DNA of 7,983 nt, taken from assembly GCA_003649845.1 (NCBI GenBank), contig QMTB01000061.1, positions 1 to 7,983 of the forward strand, in the 5' to 3' direction. The notes under the pieces were generated by a model. It searched no databases. It was not told the DNA's origin and worked only from the letters and a program-made list of their open reading frames with translations. Positions within the stretch are counted from its first letter, which is position 1. The number at the start of each line of letters is the position of its first letter. Origin of the DNA: Thermoplasmata archaeon (GTDB lineage Archaea > Thermoplasmatota > E2 > DHVEG-1). Positions 1 through 6,200 of the stretch are shown piece by piece. Made by a program: the position numbers and the translations under genes.

Positions 1-22
1 TTCATCCATGCTGTGTTGAACA

Positions 23-53
23 ATTAGCTGAGAATAAGAGCTTCTCAGCTAAT
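23..53. repeat. Perfect inverted repeat (12-bp arms, 7-nt spacer)
   Basis: ATTAGCTGAGAA at 23-34 is exactly complementary to TTCTCAGCTAAT at 42-53, with the spacer TAAGAGC between. The arms would form a strong hairpin in DNA or RNA. It sits inside the apparent reading frame of the upstream partial gene. It is not followed by a T-run, so it does not look like a terminator. Confidence 0.85.
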
Positions 54-72
54 ATGTTGCTGAGAATGAGAG
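27..72. repeat. Imperfect direct repeat of 14 bases (27-40 and 59-72)
   Basis: GCTGAGAATAAGAG at 27-40 recurs as GCTGAGAATGAGAG at 59-72, 13 of 14 bases identical and 32 bases apart. The first copy overlaps the left arm and the loop of the 23-53 hairpin. The copies are in different reading frames, so they do not encode a repeated peptide. Confidence 0.7.
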
Positions 73-156
73 GAAACTCAGTGATGCAAAAAACTCGCCA
101 ATAAACTACAGCCGGTAAAAGTAGAAGGTATGTACTGGGAGAGATTATTGAATAAA

Positions 157-163
157 GGGAGGT
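157..163 (+). promoter_or_regulatory. Shine-Dalgarno of the ATP-cone gene
   Basis: GGGAGGT closely matches the archaeal 16S anti-Shine-Dalgarno. Seven bases downstream, where a start codon should stand, the sequence is GTT (171-173), in the correct frame for the ATP-cone protein. The next codon, ATT at 174, could act only as a rare start. The site therefore places the ancestral start and shows that it is altered. Confidence 0.7.
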
Positions 164-170
164 AGATACA

Positions 171-996
171 GTTATTTTTGTAACAAAAGCTGATGGAACA
201 AAACAGTTATTTGATAGAGAAAAAATCATTAAAACTTGTATAAACAAAGGTGCTACTGGAAAAATAGCAGAGGAGATAGCAGAGGAAATAGAAGAGAATA
301 TATATGATGGAATAGAAACAAAGAAGATCCTCCAGATGATTTTTAGGAAACTAGGCGACTATAAACCTGCTATTAGACATCAGATCGATCTCAGAAAGGC
401 TTTAAGTTTGATGAATCCGAAACCGGATTTTGAACGTTTTATTCAGATTCTACTCAGCGAATACAACTATGATATAACTCCTAATCAGATTATAAAGGGG
501 AGATGTAGTGAACATGAGGTTGATGCTGTTGCTAGGAAAGATGGAATAACATATATTGTAGAGATAAAACATCATTTCAACTATCATATGCCCACTGGTT
601 TAGATATACCTCGTATTGCAAGAGCAGTGTTTGAAGATATAACAGAGGGTTTTAAACTAGGGTTAAATAATTTGAGAGTAGATAAGGCAATGATAATCTG
701 TAAAGTTTTCAGAACATGCTAAACAGTATGCGGATTGTAGAGGTATATCTCATATAGGATGGGCATCTCCTAGGAATCAAGATCTCTCATCTATGATAGA
801 AGGAAGGAAACTTTATCCTATAACCTATCTTAAAGGTGTAAGAAACTCTTTTAAGGATAGACTAGCATCTGCTGGTTTAATTCTTCTAAGAGATGTTGTT
901 GAAGAAGATATACAAGAGATTAGAAGGAAAACAGGATTACCTAAGGAGATCTTAGAAAGAATAATCCAAAAGGCTAGAATTATATTATTTGAATAA
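171..996 (+). pseudogene. ATP-cone / PD-(D/E)XK restriction-endonuclease-like protein, start lost and frameshifted
   Basis: The frame from 171 reads VIFVTKADGTKQLFDREKII at its start, typical of an ATP-cone nucleotide-binding domain (about residues 1-83, ending near the RHQIDLRKAL segment). A restriction-endonuclease-like domain follows, with EHEVDAV and, after a short hairpin, YIVEIKHH. These give the D and E-x-K residues of a PD-(D/E)XK site. The frame stops at 720-722, but the protein resumes one base over from 703 as KFSEHAKQYADCRGISHIGW, followed by the LYPIT segment and a C-terminal helix-hairpin-helix-like region (about 829-990), ending at 996. As I recall this archaeal family, it carries an NTKFS motif at the junction; here N and T are missing, which fits a five-base deletion after position 702. 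No ATG, GTG or TTG lies near the expected start. The first in-frame ATG (336) would delete most of the ATP cone. In intact relatives the role is presumed nucleotide-regulated DNA cleavage. A sequencing error is the main alternative to real decay. Confidence 0.8.
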
Positions 997-1130
997 AACA
1001 GCATTTAGATGTTTAAGAATAATGAGAAGTAGGATAGATTTATATCAACTGTGCTTGAATTAACCAGGTATATATACTATCTCAGATGTTTTCTAACTCT
1101 CTAGATTATAGTTTTATTTTCTCTTAGGTA
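997..1130. other. Gene-free spacer
   Basis: No plausible coding frame is seen between the broken nuclease gene and the lipoprotein promoter. It contains the 10-bp palindrome GTATATATAC (1068-1077) and a T-rich stretch (about 1111-1125), which could terminate transcription from the left. Neither is strong enough to assign a function. Confidence 0.5.
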
Positions 1131-1142
1131 AAAATATTTAAA
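1131..1142 (+). promoter_or_regulatory. TATA box of the lipoprotein gene
   Basis: AAAATATTTAAA is an archaeal-type TATA element preceded by a purine-containing stretch. A start site about 25 bases downstream of its centre falls within a few bases of the ATG at 1167, and no Shine-Dalgarno is seen, so the message is probably leaderless or nearly so. Confidence 0.6.
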
Positions 1143-1166
1143 CAAAATTTAGTTATCCTAGTAAAT

Positions 1167-1799
1167 ATGAAGAACACAAACTTTGTTATATCTGTTTTTA
1201 TAGCTCTACTATTCATTGGATCAGTATGGTTAAGTGGTTGTACAGAACAGCAGAGTAATGAGCAATCTAATACAGGTGGAAACTCCAATTTAATCTCTGC
1301 TAAAGAAGCATGGAATAATGTTAAAGATGAGATTAGCAACTGGGATTCAAACTATAGAATAGCACGGGTTCGAACCTTTGGTACATCGGAAGATGACGTA
1401 TATGCTAGGGAATCCAACTGGGAGTTTTATGTGGAATCTAGCGATGGTAAAAAATCAACAAGCTTTACATATTATGTTAAAAAAGGTGTTTCTAAAGATC
1501 CAGATGCATCTTTTGGTACAGGGAGATACACTTTCTCACCTGATGACTGGATTATAGATTCAACGCAAGCAGCGCAGATCGCAATGGATGCTATACATCA
1601 GAATAAATTCCCTGATTTCGATGGCGGTTTTCAAGCTGAGCTATATGCTGATGAAAACAACACACCTTATTGGGAGATACATTATAGTAGTCAAAGCAAA
1701 AACGGGCATATCTACCTTGATAAACCATTGCAATATGGTATGGTTAAAATCAATGCGAAAGCCGGTGAAGTAATCTCAGTAACAGGTTACACTGATTAA
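1167..1799 (+). CDS. Secreted lipoprotein with PepSY-like repeats
   Basis: A 210-residue exported protein. Residues 1-24 form a signal peptide (basic start, hydrophobic core, then LSG), and Cys25 in the LSGC lipobox would carry the lipid anchor. A Gln/Asn/Ser/Gly-rich linker covers about residues 26-43. Two halves of similar design follow. The first begins at SAKEAWNNVKDEI (about 44-56). The second (about 131-210) begins at DSTQAAQIAMDAI, continues through TPYWEIHY, and ends with INAKAGEVISVTG. That last pattern, a helix followed by strands with a Y-W-E-I core and a K-x-G-E-V-I hairpin, is typical of PepSY domains. Such domains are found in secreted or membrane proteins, some linked to protease inhibition; the target here is unknown. 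The start is supported by the TATA box close upstream. It converges on the tRNA/cbf5 operon. The lipoprotein call is firm; the PepSY call is by pattern. Confidence 0.82.
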   Translation: MKNTNFVISVFIALLFIGSVWLSGCTEQQSNEQSNTGGNSNLISAKEAWNNVKDEISNWDSNYRIARVRTFGTSEDDVYARESNWEFYVESSDGKKSTSFTYYVKKGVSKDPDASFGTGRYTFSPDDWIIDSTQAAQIAMDAIHQNKFPDFDGGFQAELYADENNTPYWEIHYSSQSKNGHIYLDKPLQYGMVKINAKAGEVISVTGYTD

Positions 1800-1814
1800 G
1801 AGTATCTTAAAAAA
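1796..1814. terminator. Small hairpin and T6 tract between convergent genes
   Basis: TTAAGA (1796-1801), the spacer GTA, and TCTTAA (1805-1810) form a perfect 6-bp hairpin overlapping the lipoprotein stop codon. A6 at 1809-1814 reads as T6 on the minus strand, about 12 bases beyond the tRNA 3' end. An oligo-T tract alone can terminate archaeal RNA polymerase, so this probably ends the minus-strand tRNA/operon transcript. Its effect on the plus strand is uncertain. Confidence 0.5.
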
Positions 1815-1825
1815 CTAGAGAAGAG

Positions 1826-1911
1826 CGCCGAGGGGGAGATTTGAACTCCCGAGGGTAAAAATACCCACGAGCTCTCCAGGCTCGCGCCGTTCCGGGCTGG
1901 GCCACCTCGGC
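1826..1911 (-). tRNA. tRNA-Ser (anticodon GGA)
   Basis: Read on the minus strand, this is an 86-nt class II tRNA. The acceptor stem is GCCGAGG/CCTCGGC. The D arm is GCC/GGC with GG in the loop. The anticodon stem is CGAGC/GCTCG around the loop CTGGAGA, so the anticodon is GGA (plus-strand 1875-1877), reading UCC and UCU codons. The long variable arm has a GGGTA/TACCC stem with a TTT loop. The T arm is GGGAG-TTCAAAT-CTCCC. The discriminator is G, as usual for serine tRNAs, and no CCA is encoded, so it is added after transcription. There is no sign of an intron. The gene lies 35 bases downstream of cbf5 on the same strand, so it may be co-transcribed with it. Confidence 0.96.
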
Positions 1912-1923
1912 ATCAAGAAGAGA

Positions 1924-1938
1924 CCTATAAATAAATTT
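1924..1938 (-). promoter_or_regulatory. Possible TATA element before tRNA-Ser
   Basis: The minus strand reads AAATTTATTTATAGG in the short gap between cbf5 and the tRNA. It resembles a TATA box, but its centre is only about 20 bases from the mature tRNA 5' end. Either transcription starts just inside the expected position, or this is only AT-rich spacer and the tRNA depends on read-through from cbf5. Confidence 0.3.
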
Positions 1939-1946
1939 CATCTTAA

Positions 1947-2945
1947 TTAATGCTTCCTCCAAACATCTGGATATGTTCCTTTTTTCATAAAAACTCTTTG
2001 TAGACGAGCGCATAAACCAGTGTCTTTTTGAAGAATCTCCTCTGTGGTTAGTAATGATTTAGCTAGAGCAACTCCTTCTCCTTTCAATGTCATAATAGCT
2101 ATTGTATCTCCTTTTTTTATACCTGAATCTATTTCAACAACCCCTGGAATCGCTAAATCTGCACCGTGACAGATTGCATCCGCCGCTGAATCTCTTATAA
2201 TAATCTTTGGAACAGCATCTAGTATATATTCCATTGGGAATAGTAATTTCCTCAGTTCTCTTTCATCTCCATCTTCCTTCCAGAAAACATAGGCATCTTT
2301 TACATCTTGCAGTATAGCAGAGTTTTCTTCTCTAAGATGACCACTCCTTGTTCTTCTAAGTTCTCTTAGATGTGCACCACATCCGAGTTTTTTTCCTATA
2401 TCTACGCATAGTGTACGTATATATGTACCTGCTTGACATCCTACTCTAAATAAAACATTTCTACCTTCTATCTCAAGTATATCTAGATAATATATTCTTC
2501 TTCTGCGTTTAACTCTTCTAACTGCTGATCTCACAGGTGGTAGTTGAATGATATTTCCAACAAAATTCTTACAGGTACTGTATATTTTATCTTCATCAAC
2601 ATCTCCATGGAGTGCCATAACTGCAATGTATTCCTTACCTGCCTTTAGAAGTACTGATAGAGCTCTTGTAGCTCGACCGATACCAATAGGAAGCACACCT
2701 GTTACCTTTGGATCAAGAGTACCAGCATGACCTGTTTTATCAACCTCTAAAACCTCTTTCACCCATACATCTACTTGATGAGATGTAGGTCCAGGAGGTT
2801 TATCAAGGTTAATTATTCCATCTTGTAGTAACTCTTCTATACTACGTTCACTCGGTTTTTTACCGTAAAATGGATTGGTAGTGGCATCTACTTTTCTTAT
2901 ACGTTCTCTCTTTTGATCAATAGGTAGAAAGCGTTCTTTACCCAT
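1947..2945 (-). CDS. cbf5: tRNA/rRNA pseudouridine synthase Cbf5 (archaeal dyskerin, TruB family)
   Basis: This is the catalytic subunit of H/ACA guide-RNA complexes, which convert uridine to pseudouridine in rRNA, and is also implicated in tRNA Psi55 formation. The 332-aa length is normal for the archaeal protein. An N-terminal extension (about 1-40) precedes the TruB-type catalytic domain, which opens at GIINLDKPPGPTSHQV. The motif GHAGTLDPKVTGVLPIGIGR (72-91) contains the catalytic Asp78. Tyr106 in KEYIAVM and the GTYIRTL motif (173-179, with Arg177) complete the active site. A C-terminal PUA domain spans about 247-322, with the CHGADLAIPGV and KKGDTIAIM strands that bind the H/ACA RNA 3' region. 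The start is set by a GGAG Shine-Dalgarno (2954-2957) inside the end of cmk; the gap to cmk is three bases, implying translational coupling. The partners Nop10, Gar1 and L7Ae are not in this window. Confidence 0.96.
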   Translation of the reverse strand: MGKERFLPIDQKRERIRKVDATTNPFYGKKPSERSIEELLQDGIINLDKPPGPTSHQVDVWVKEVLEVDKTGHAGTLDPKVTGVLPIGIGRATRALSVLLKAGKEYIAVMALHGDVDEDKIYSTCKNFVGNIIQLPPVRSAVRRVKRRRRIYYLDILEIEGRNVLFRVGCQAGTYIRTLCVDIGKKLGCGAHLRELRRTRSGHLREENSAILQDVKDAYVFWKEDGDERELRKLLFPMEYILDAVPKIIIRDSAADAICHGADLAIPGVVEIDSGIKKGDTIAIMTLKGEGVALAKSLLTTEEILQKDTGLCARLQRVFMKKGTYPDVWRKH

Positions 2946-2948
2946 ATA

Positions 2949-3476
2949 TTATTCTCCTAGATGTTCTAATATAAGATCTATAATCTCATCAGGAGTTTTA
3001 TCAGATGAATCAATTATGAGATCATAGATGGATGTATCCTGTAAATCTATACCATAATATTTTAGATATCTCCTCCTCTCACTCTCCTCTCTCATAGTTA
3101 ACTCTTTTAAACGCTGTTTTATATCTCCACCTTCTCTATTCACTATCCTCTCTGCTCTAACCATTTTATCTGCATCTACAAGTATTTTAAAAGCAGGTAT
3201 ATTATTCCTATATGCAAGCCAACCAGAGAGACGGCTTTCAAGTATTATATTTCCTTTTCTTAAAATCTCCAGTTGTTTCTCATCTAACTCTCTATCTACT
3301 TCTTCATGTTCCTCACAGTATTTACTAAAATCCTCTAGAGGCATACCATATTTCTCTGCAGTTTCTCGGAAGATCATTCCAGATGAAATATAGGGTATAC
3401 CTAGTTTTTTATGCAATAACTCTGCTATAGTTGTTTTACCGCTACCTGGTGTTCCACTTATAGTTATTATATTCAT
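2949..3476 (-). CDS. cmk: Cytidylate kinase, archaeal type
   Basis: Phosphorylates CMP and dCMP to the diphosphates with ATP in the cytosol. The 175-aa protein has the P-loop GTPGSGKT at 8-15, an SSGMIFRE segment (31-38) for nucleotide binding, ESRLSGWLA (80-88) in the CMP-binding region, an Arg-rich lid (about 122-136, including ESERRRY), and the C-terminal YGID...YDLIIDS block typical of the compact archaeal cytidylate kinases. Its ATG directly follows the TAG stop of the DUF106 gene (TAGATG), and the preceding sequence is pyrimidine-rich rather than a Shine-Dalgarno, so translation probably depends on re-initiation after DUF106. In many archaea eL14 stands between cmk and cbf5; here cbf5 follows directly. 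An adenylate-kinase-like activity is a less likely alternative. Confidence 0.93.
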   Translation of the reverse strand: MNIITISGTPGSGKTTIAELLHKKLGIPYISSGMIFRETAEKYGMPLEDFSKYCEEHEEVDRELDEKQLEILRKGNIILESRLSGWLAYRNNIPAFKILVDADKMVRAERIVNREGGDIKQRLKELTMREESERRRYLKYYGIDLQDTSIYDLIIDSSDKTPDEIIDLILEHLGE

Positions 3477-4133
3477 CTAGGAGGAGGAAAGTCCTATCCT
3501 CTTTTTTGTTTTTCCCCACCACTGAGACCAACTCAGCCATTTTAAACCTTGTCTAATAATCTGCCCTACGACCATTGAAAATATTAGATAAAGCCATAGC
3601 CATGCTTGCCATAGTATAGATCTATCAAATAATGATACCCTATTATTCCATGGAACTGTAAAATAATAATATGGAACTACACCGAGGAAAGCTCGAAGCC
3701 ACATAAATATAGGTACAATAAATATAAATAGGAAGATCATAGGTTTCATCATACCACTTGAAGCTTCTGTCTGTCTTTTCATAATCTCAGGTTGAAGTTT
3801 CATAAGTTTCTTCACTCTATTCATATTACCTTCCTTCCTAGCTTTCGATAGTTCCTTCTGAAAAGCCTTGGATATCTCTTGTGATTCACCCATTTTCTTC
3901 CAATCAACAAATAGATTTTGGAAGAAAGAAGATAGGAATACAACTATTATACCTGCTAGAAATAATGTCAAAACAGGGTAATTTCCATTGAATCCTATAG
4001 CTGGGTATAATACAACATTGATTGCAGTAACAATTGCACTGCTTATCCCTGGATCACCAAATATGAATAACATTAGGAACATTAGAAGCATAAGTAGCAT
4101 CATTTGTCCACCTTGAGAACCAGCACTGCTCAT
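3477..4133 (-). CDS. DUF106 membrane protein insertase (EMC3/TMCO1, Oxa1 superfamily)
   Basis: An integral membrane protein of 218 aa. Hydrophobic segments lie at about 11-26, 52-73, 128-150 and 174-195. Between the second and third is a charged helical stretch (about 79-125, rich in Lys, Glu and Met, including KAFQKELSKARKEGNMNRVK), the cytosolic coiled coil characteristic of the family. The N-terminus is Met-rich. Archaeal DUF106 proteins are homologous to eukaryotic EMC3, TMCO1 and GET1 and to bacterial YidC, so a role in inserting membrane proteins beside the ribosome is expected. Its place between secY and cmk is the usual archaeal one, except that adk is absent. An AGGTGA Shine-Dalgarno (4138-4143) lies four bases before the ATG. 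Confidence 0.93.
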   Translation of the reverse strand: MSSAGSQGGQMMLLMLLMFLMLFIFGDPGISSAIVTAINVVLYPAIGFNGNYPVLTLFLAGIIVVFLSSFFQNLFVDWKKMGESQEISKAFQKELSKARKEGNMNRVKKLMKLQPEIMKRQTEASSGMMKPMIFLFIFIVPIFMWLRAFLGVVPYYYFTVPWNNRVSLFDRSILWQAWLWLYLIFSMVVGQIIRQGLKWLSWSQWWGKTKKRIGLSSS

Positions 4134-4137
4134 ATCC

Positions 4138-4143
4138 TCACCT
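4138..4143 (-). promoter_or_regulatory. Shine-Dalgarno of the DUF106 gene
   Basis: The minus strand reads AGGTGA four bases before the ATG at 4133. This is a strong match and supports the chosen start. Confidence 0.7.
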
Positions 4144-4166
4144 AGCTAACTACTGAATATTGTATT

Positions 4167-4181
4167 CTTATATTAAAAGAT
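4167..4181 (-). promoter_or_regulatory. Possible internal TATA box ahead of DUF106
   Basis: The 51-bp gap after secY is the largest protein-gene gap in the operon and contains ATCTTTTAATATAAG on the minus strand. A start about 25 bases further on would give a leader of roughly 15 bases that still includes the Shine-Dalgarno. It could drive DUF106-cmk-cbf5 separately from uL15-secY. Based on composition only. Confidence 0.33.
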
Positions 4182-4184
4182 ATT

Positions 4185-5723
4185 CTATTCTTTTCCGAAG
4201 AAACCTCTTAACACTGGATGCATCTCCATCGCTTGCTCTTTAGCTATATCCTCATATAACCTTATTACAATACCAACTGTTAGAAGCACTCCAGTTCCAC
4301 TTACATTGCCAACTGTTCCAACAGCATCTGCAAATCCTGCTAACATCCCAACAGCTGCACCACCAATCACTGTTACAACAGGGATATACCTCTCCAATAC
4401 TCTCCTAAGCACTCTTGGATCTCTACGGAAACCAGGGATTTGCATACCAGAACTTTGAATTTGCCTTGCAACATCAGCTGGACCCATGTTTGTTGTTTCA
4501 ATCCAGAATTTCGCAAATAGTATTGAGCCACCTATGAGAACAACTAGATATATTATAACCTTCAACGCAAACTGCCAAGGAGCATGTCCACCATAACCAC
4601 CAGCAAATATAGGTATAAGCCAGTTATTTATACCACCGGGTCTAGATAGATACCATGCTCCACCAGCTAGAGCTCCAGTTGAAACTGTTAGATCATACTT
4701 GCCAATCCACCATTGATGCCCAAGCAGAGGGAGATTAGATCGATATAGAAGCATAGCAAACATATTGATATTTGCAAGGAGAGCAGACATGAGAATTACA
4801 GGTATATTAGAAGCATATATCAAACGTATTGGATATCTTCCACGTGCACCCCTAACTTTATCATGAGCAAGCGGTAGCTCTATACGTGTAGACTCCGCAT
4901 ATGCTACAAGGAAGAAGATTATAAGAGTCCCAAGTAAAGCTACAATTGAATTAGTATAACCAATTCTTGCATTACCGAAGAATAATGTTTGATAACCCCC
5001 CTCCACTATCTCTCTAAGAGTCAAATGGGATGCAAGATAATACGTTCCAGGTATTACACCTGCAGGTGGATTAGTCATACTTAATTCTCCACCTCTAACA
5101 GGTAACCAATTAAATATACCTGTGAAGATAGCTCTAGAAACACCTGCTGCTATAAACAGAGAGATACCAGATCCTATACCCCATTTAGAGATAAGTTCAT
5201 CCATGAAGAATACTAGCATTGCTCCTACAAATAATTGGATTACTATTAGAGAATTAGCTAAAGCGGTATTTCCACCTAATAGATTGATTAAACCTTCTGT
5301 TGGTTGAAGGTAGCCAAATATCTGAGGAATTGCTTCTACGATTATCATTACTACTACAAGTATCTTCTGTGTACCTTGATAGATAGCTTTATCCTCAGAT
5401 TTTGTTAGATCGAGATTAATTATCTTAGCTCCAACAAATAACTGGAGGATAATAGAAGCAGTTACAATAGGCCCAATACCTAGATGCATGATTGAACCTG
5501 ATGCACCAGCCATTATGAATCGATACTGTGCAAATAGATCAATTACATTACTTTTCAAACCAAATATCATTACATTCGTGAGTATAAAATAAAGTATTAA
5601 ACACAGCAAAGTCCAGAAAATCTTCGTTCTAAAGGTAACATGACCTTCTGGTTTAGTAATAGCTGGCCATCTTTCGATTAAAGGTTTCAGCGCATATAGT
5701 TTACTCTTCTTCTCTTCCGCCAT
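4185..5723 (-). CDS. secY: Preprotein translocase subunit SecY (Sec61 alpha)
   Basis: The pore-forming subunit of the SecYE-beta protein-conducting channel in the cytoplasmic membrane. The 512-aa protein has about ten hydrophobic segments. After TM1 (about 34-55) comes the plug region (about 56-80), then TM2 with HLGIGPIVTASIILQLFVGA (80-99). MDELISKWGIGSGISLFI (174-191) begins the TM5 region. The cytosolic loop between TM6 and TM7 carries ESTRIELPLAHDKVRGARGR (277-296), and the loop before TM9 carries GFRRDPRVLRRVLERYIP (431-448); these basic loops contact the ribosome. TM10 ends TGVLLTVGIVIRLYEDI (477-493). It is longer than the roughly 435-aa Methanocaldococcus protein, with the extra length in external loops (about 203-255 and 330-366). 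It follows uL15 by 13 bases. SecE and SecG/Sec61-beta are not in this window. Confidence 0.98.
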   Translation of the reverse strand: MAEEKKSKLYALKPLIERWPAITKPEGHVTFRTKIFWTLLCLILYFILTNVMIFGLKSNVIDLFAQYRFIMAGASGSIMHLGIGPIVTASIILQLFVGAKIINLDLTKSEDKAIYQGTQKILVVVMIIVEAIPQIFGYLQPTEGLINLLGGNTALANSLIVIQLFVGAMLVFFMDELISKWGIGSGISLFIAAGVSRAIFTGIFNWLPVRGGELSMTNPPAGVIPGTYYLASHLTLREIVEGGYQTLFFGNARIGYTNSIVALLGTLIIFFLVAYAESTRIELPLAHDKVRGARGRYPIRLIYASNIPVILMSALLANINMFAMLLYRSNLPLLGHQWWIGKYDLTVSTGALAGGAWYLSRPGGINNWLIPIFAGGYGGHAPWQFALKVIIYLVVLIGGSILFAKFWIETTNMGPADVARQIQSSGMQIPGFRRDPRVLRRVLERYIPVVTVIGGAAVGMLAGFADAVGTVGNVSGTGVLLTVGIVIRLYEDIAKEQAMEMHPVLRGFFGKE

Positions 5724-5736
5724 ATATCAACCCTTT

Positions 5737-6129
5737 CTAGAGTAAGGTTATTTTTCCATCAACCGCTTCGATTTTTTCTATAGCTTTTTTAGATGCTTCT
5801 TTAACTGTAATATGGAAAGCTTTTTTAATGGTTCCACCGCCAAGTAGTTTATCATAGCCTTCCTCTGATAGATTTATCTCAGTTCTATCAGGAAATTTTT
5901 CTTCTAGTTGTCCAACGTTTATTATCTTCTTCTCTACCTGGACATGCTGTGGCCTCTTGAAACCATATTTCCCAAGGTGATCAGGCATATATTTAACCAT
6001 ATGCATATATTTATGTTTCAGAAGACCAGCATTTCCTCTACCGCCACGGAGACCAGCACCACGTCCACCTTTTTTTCCTCTTCCATGGGTCATAGATCCT
6101 CTGAATTTCTTTGTTTTCTTTCGTACCAC
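5737..6129 (-). CDS. rpl15: Large-subunit ribosomal protein uL15
   Basis: A structural protein of the 50S subunit. The 130-aa protein starts with the basic Gly/Arg/Lys-rich tail typical of archaeal and eukaryotic uL15, including GSMTHGRGKKGGRGAGLRGG (11-30) and RGNAG (31-35), which threads into 23S rRNA. GKYGFKRPQHV (53-63) and the C-terminal globular part (about 68-130, with INVGQLEEKF) follow. It is somewhat shorter than many archaeal homologues (about 145-150 aa as I recall). The start is a GTG followed directly by GTA, with a GTGAT Shine-Dalgarno-like stretch just upstream. It is the first gene of this operon: uL30, normally its upstream neighbour, is replaced by a promoter and a divergent gene. 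Confidence 0.95.
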   Translation of the reverse strand: MVRKKTKKFRGSMTHGRGKKGGRGAGLRGGRGNAGLLKHKYMHMVKYMPDHLGKYGFKRPQHVQVEKKIINVGQLEEKFPDRTEINLSEEGYDKLLGGGTIKKAFHITVKEASKKAIEKIEAVDGKITLL

Positions 6130-6184
6130 AGGTCATCACATTCCTTTTTTCTTATTGATGAATCGAAAGCAGATAAAGTAACAT

Positions 6185-6200
6185 GTTATTATATTTTCGG
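6185..6200 (-). promoter_or_regulatory. Promoter of the uL15-secY operon
   Basis: The minus strand reads CCGAAAATATAATAAC, a purine-rich BRE followed by a TATA box. The predicted start is about 25 bases downstream (near 6165-6170), giving a leader of roughly 35-40 bases to the GTG of uL15. No other good candidate lies in this divergent region. Confidence 0.55.

Larger units (their letters stand above)
3..165 (+). pseudogene. C-terminal end of an unidentified protein, apparently frameshifted
   Basis: The window opens inside a reading frame that runs from base 3 to a TAA at 102-104. Its translation begins HPCCVEQLAENKSFSANMLL and continues RMRGNSVMQKTRQ. If one A is removed from the A6 run at 88-93, the frame continues through QKLANKLQPVKVEGMYWERL to LNKGR and a TAG at 163-165. 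That stop overlaps the Shine-Dalgarno of the next gene, a normal tight operon junction, which favours the longer reading. The extension also looks protein-like. I do not recognise the family; the CC pair near the visible start and the basic C-terminus are all that can be described. A perfect 12-bp-arm hairpin lies inside it. The alternatives are an intact gene ending at 104, or a sequencing indel at the homopolymer. Confidence 0.45.

Noticed and set aside
1..165. Insertion-sequence end or transposase C-terminus
   Set aside because: A hairpin and a frameshifted coding tail suggest it, but no transposase motif, terminal repeat pair or target duplication can be recognised.
2..247. 81-codon minus-strand open frame
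   Set aside because: It lies opposite the partial gene and the ATP-cone region, both with recognisable or protein-like translations on the plus strand, and has no recognisable features or supporting start signals.
1807..2013. 68-codon minus-strand open frame over the tRNA
   Set aside because: It runs across the tRNA-Ser gene and the end of cbf5 in a different frame; it is a by-product of these.
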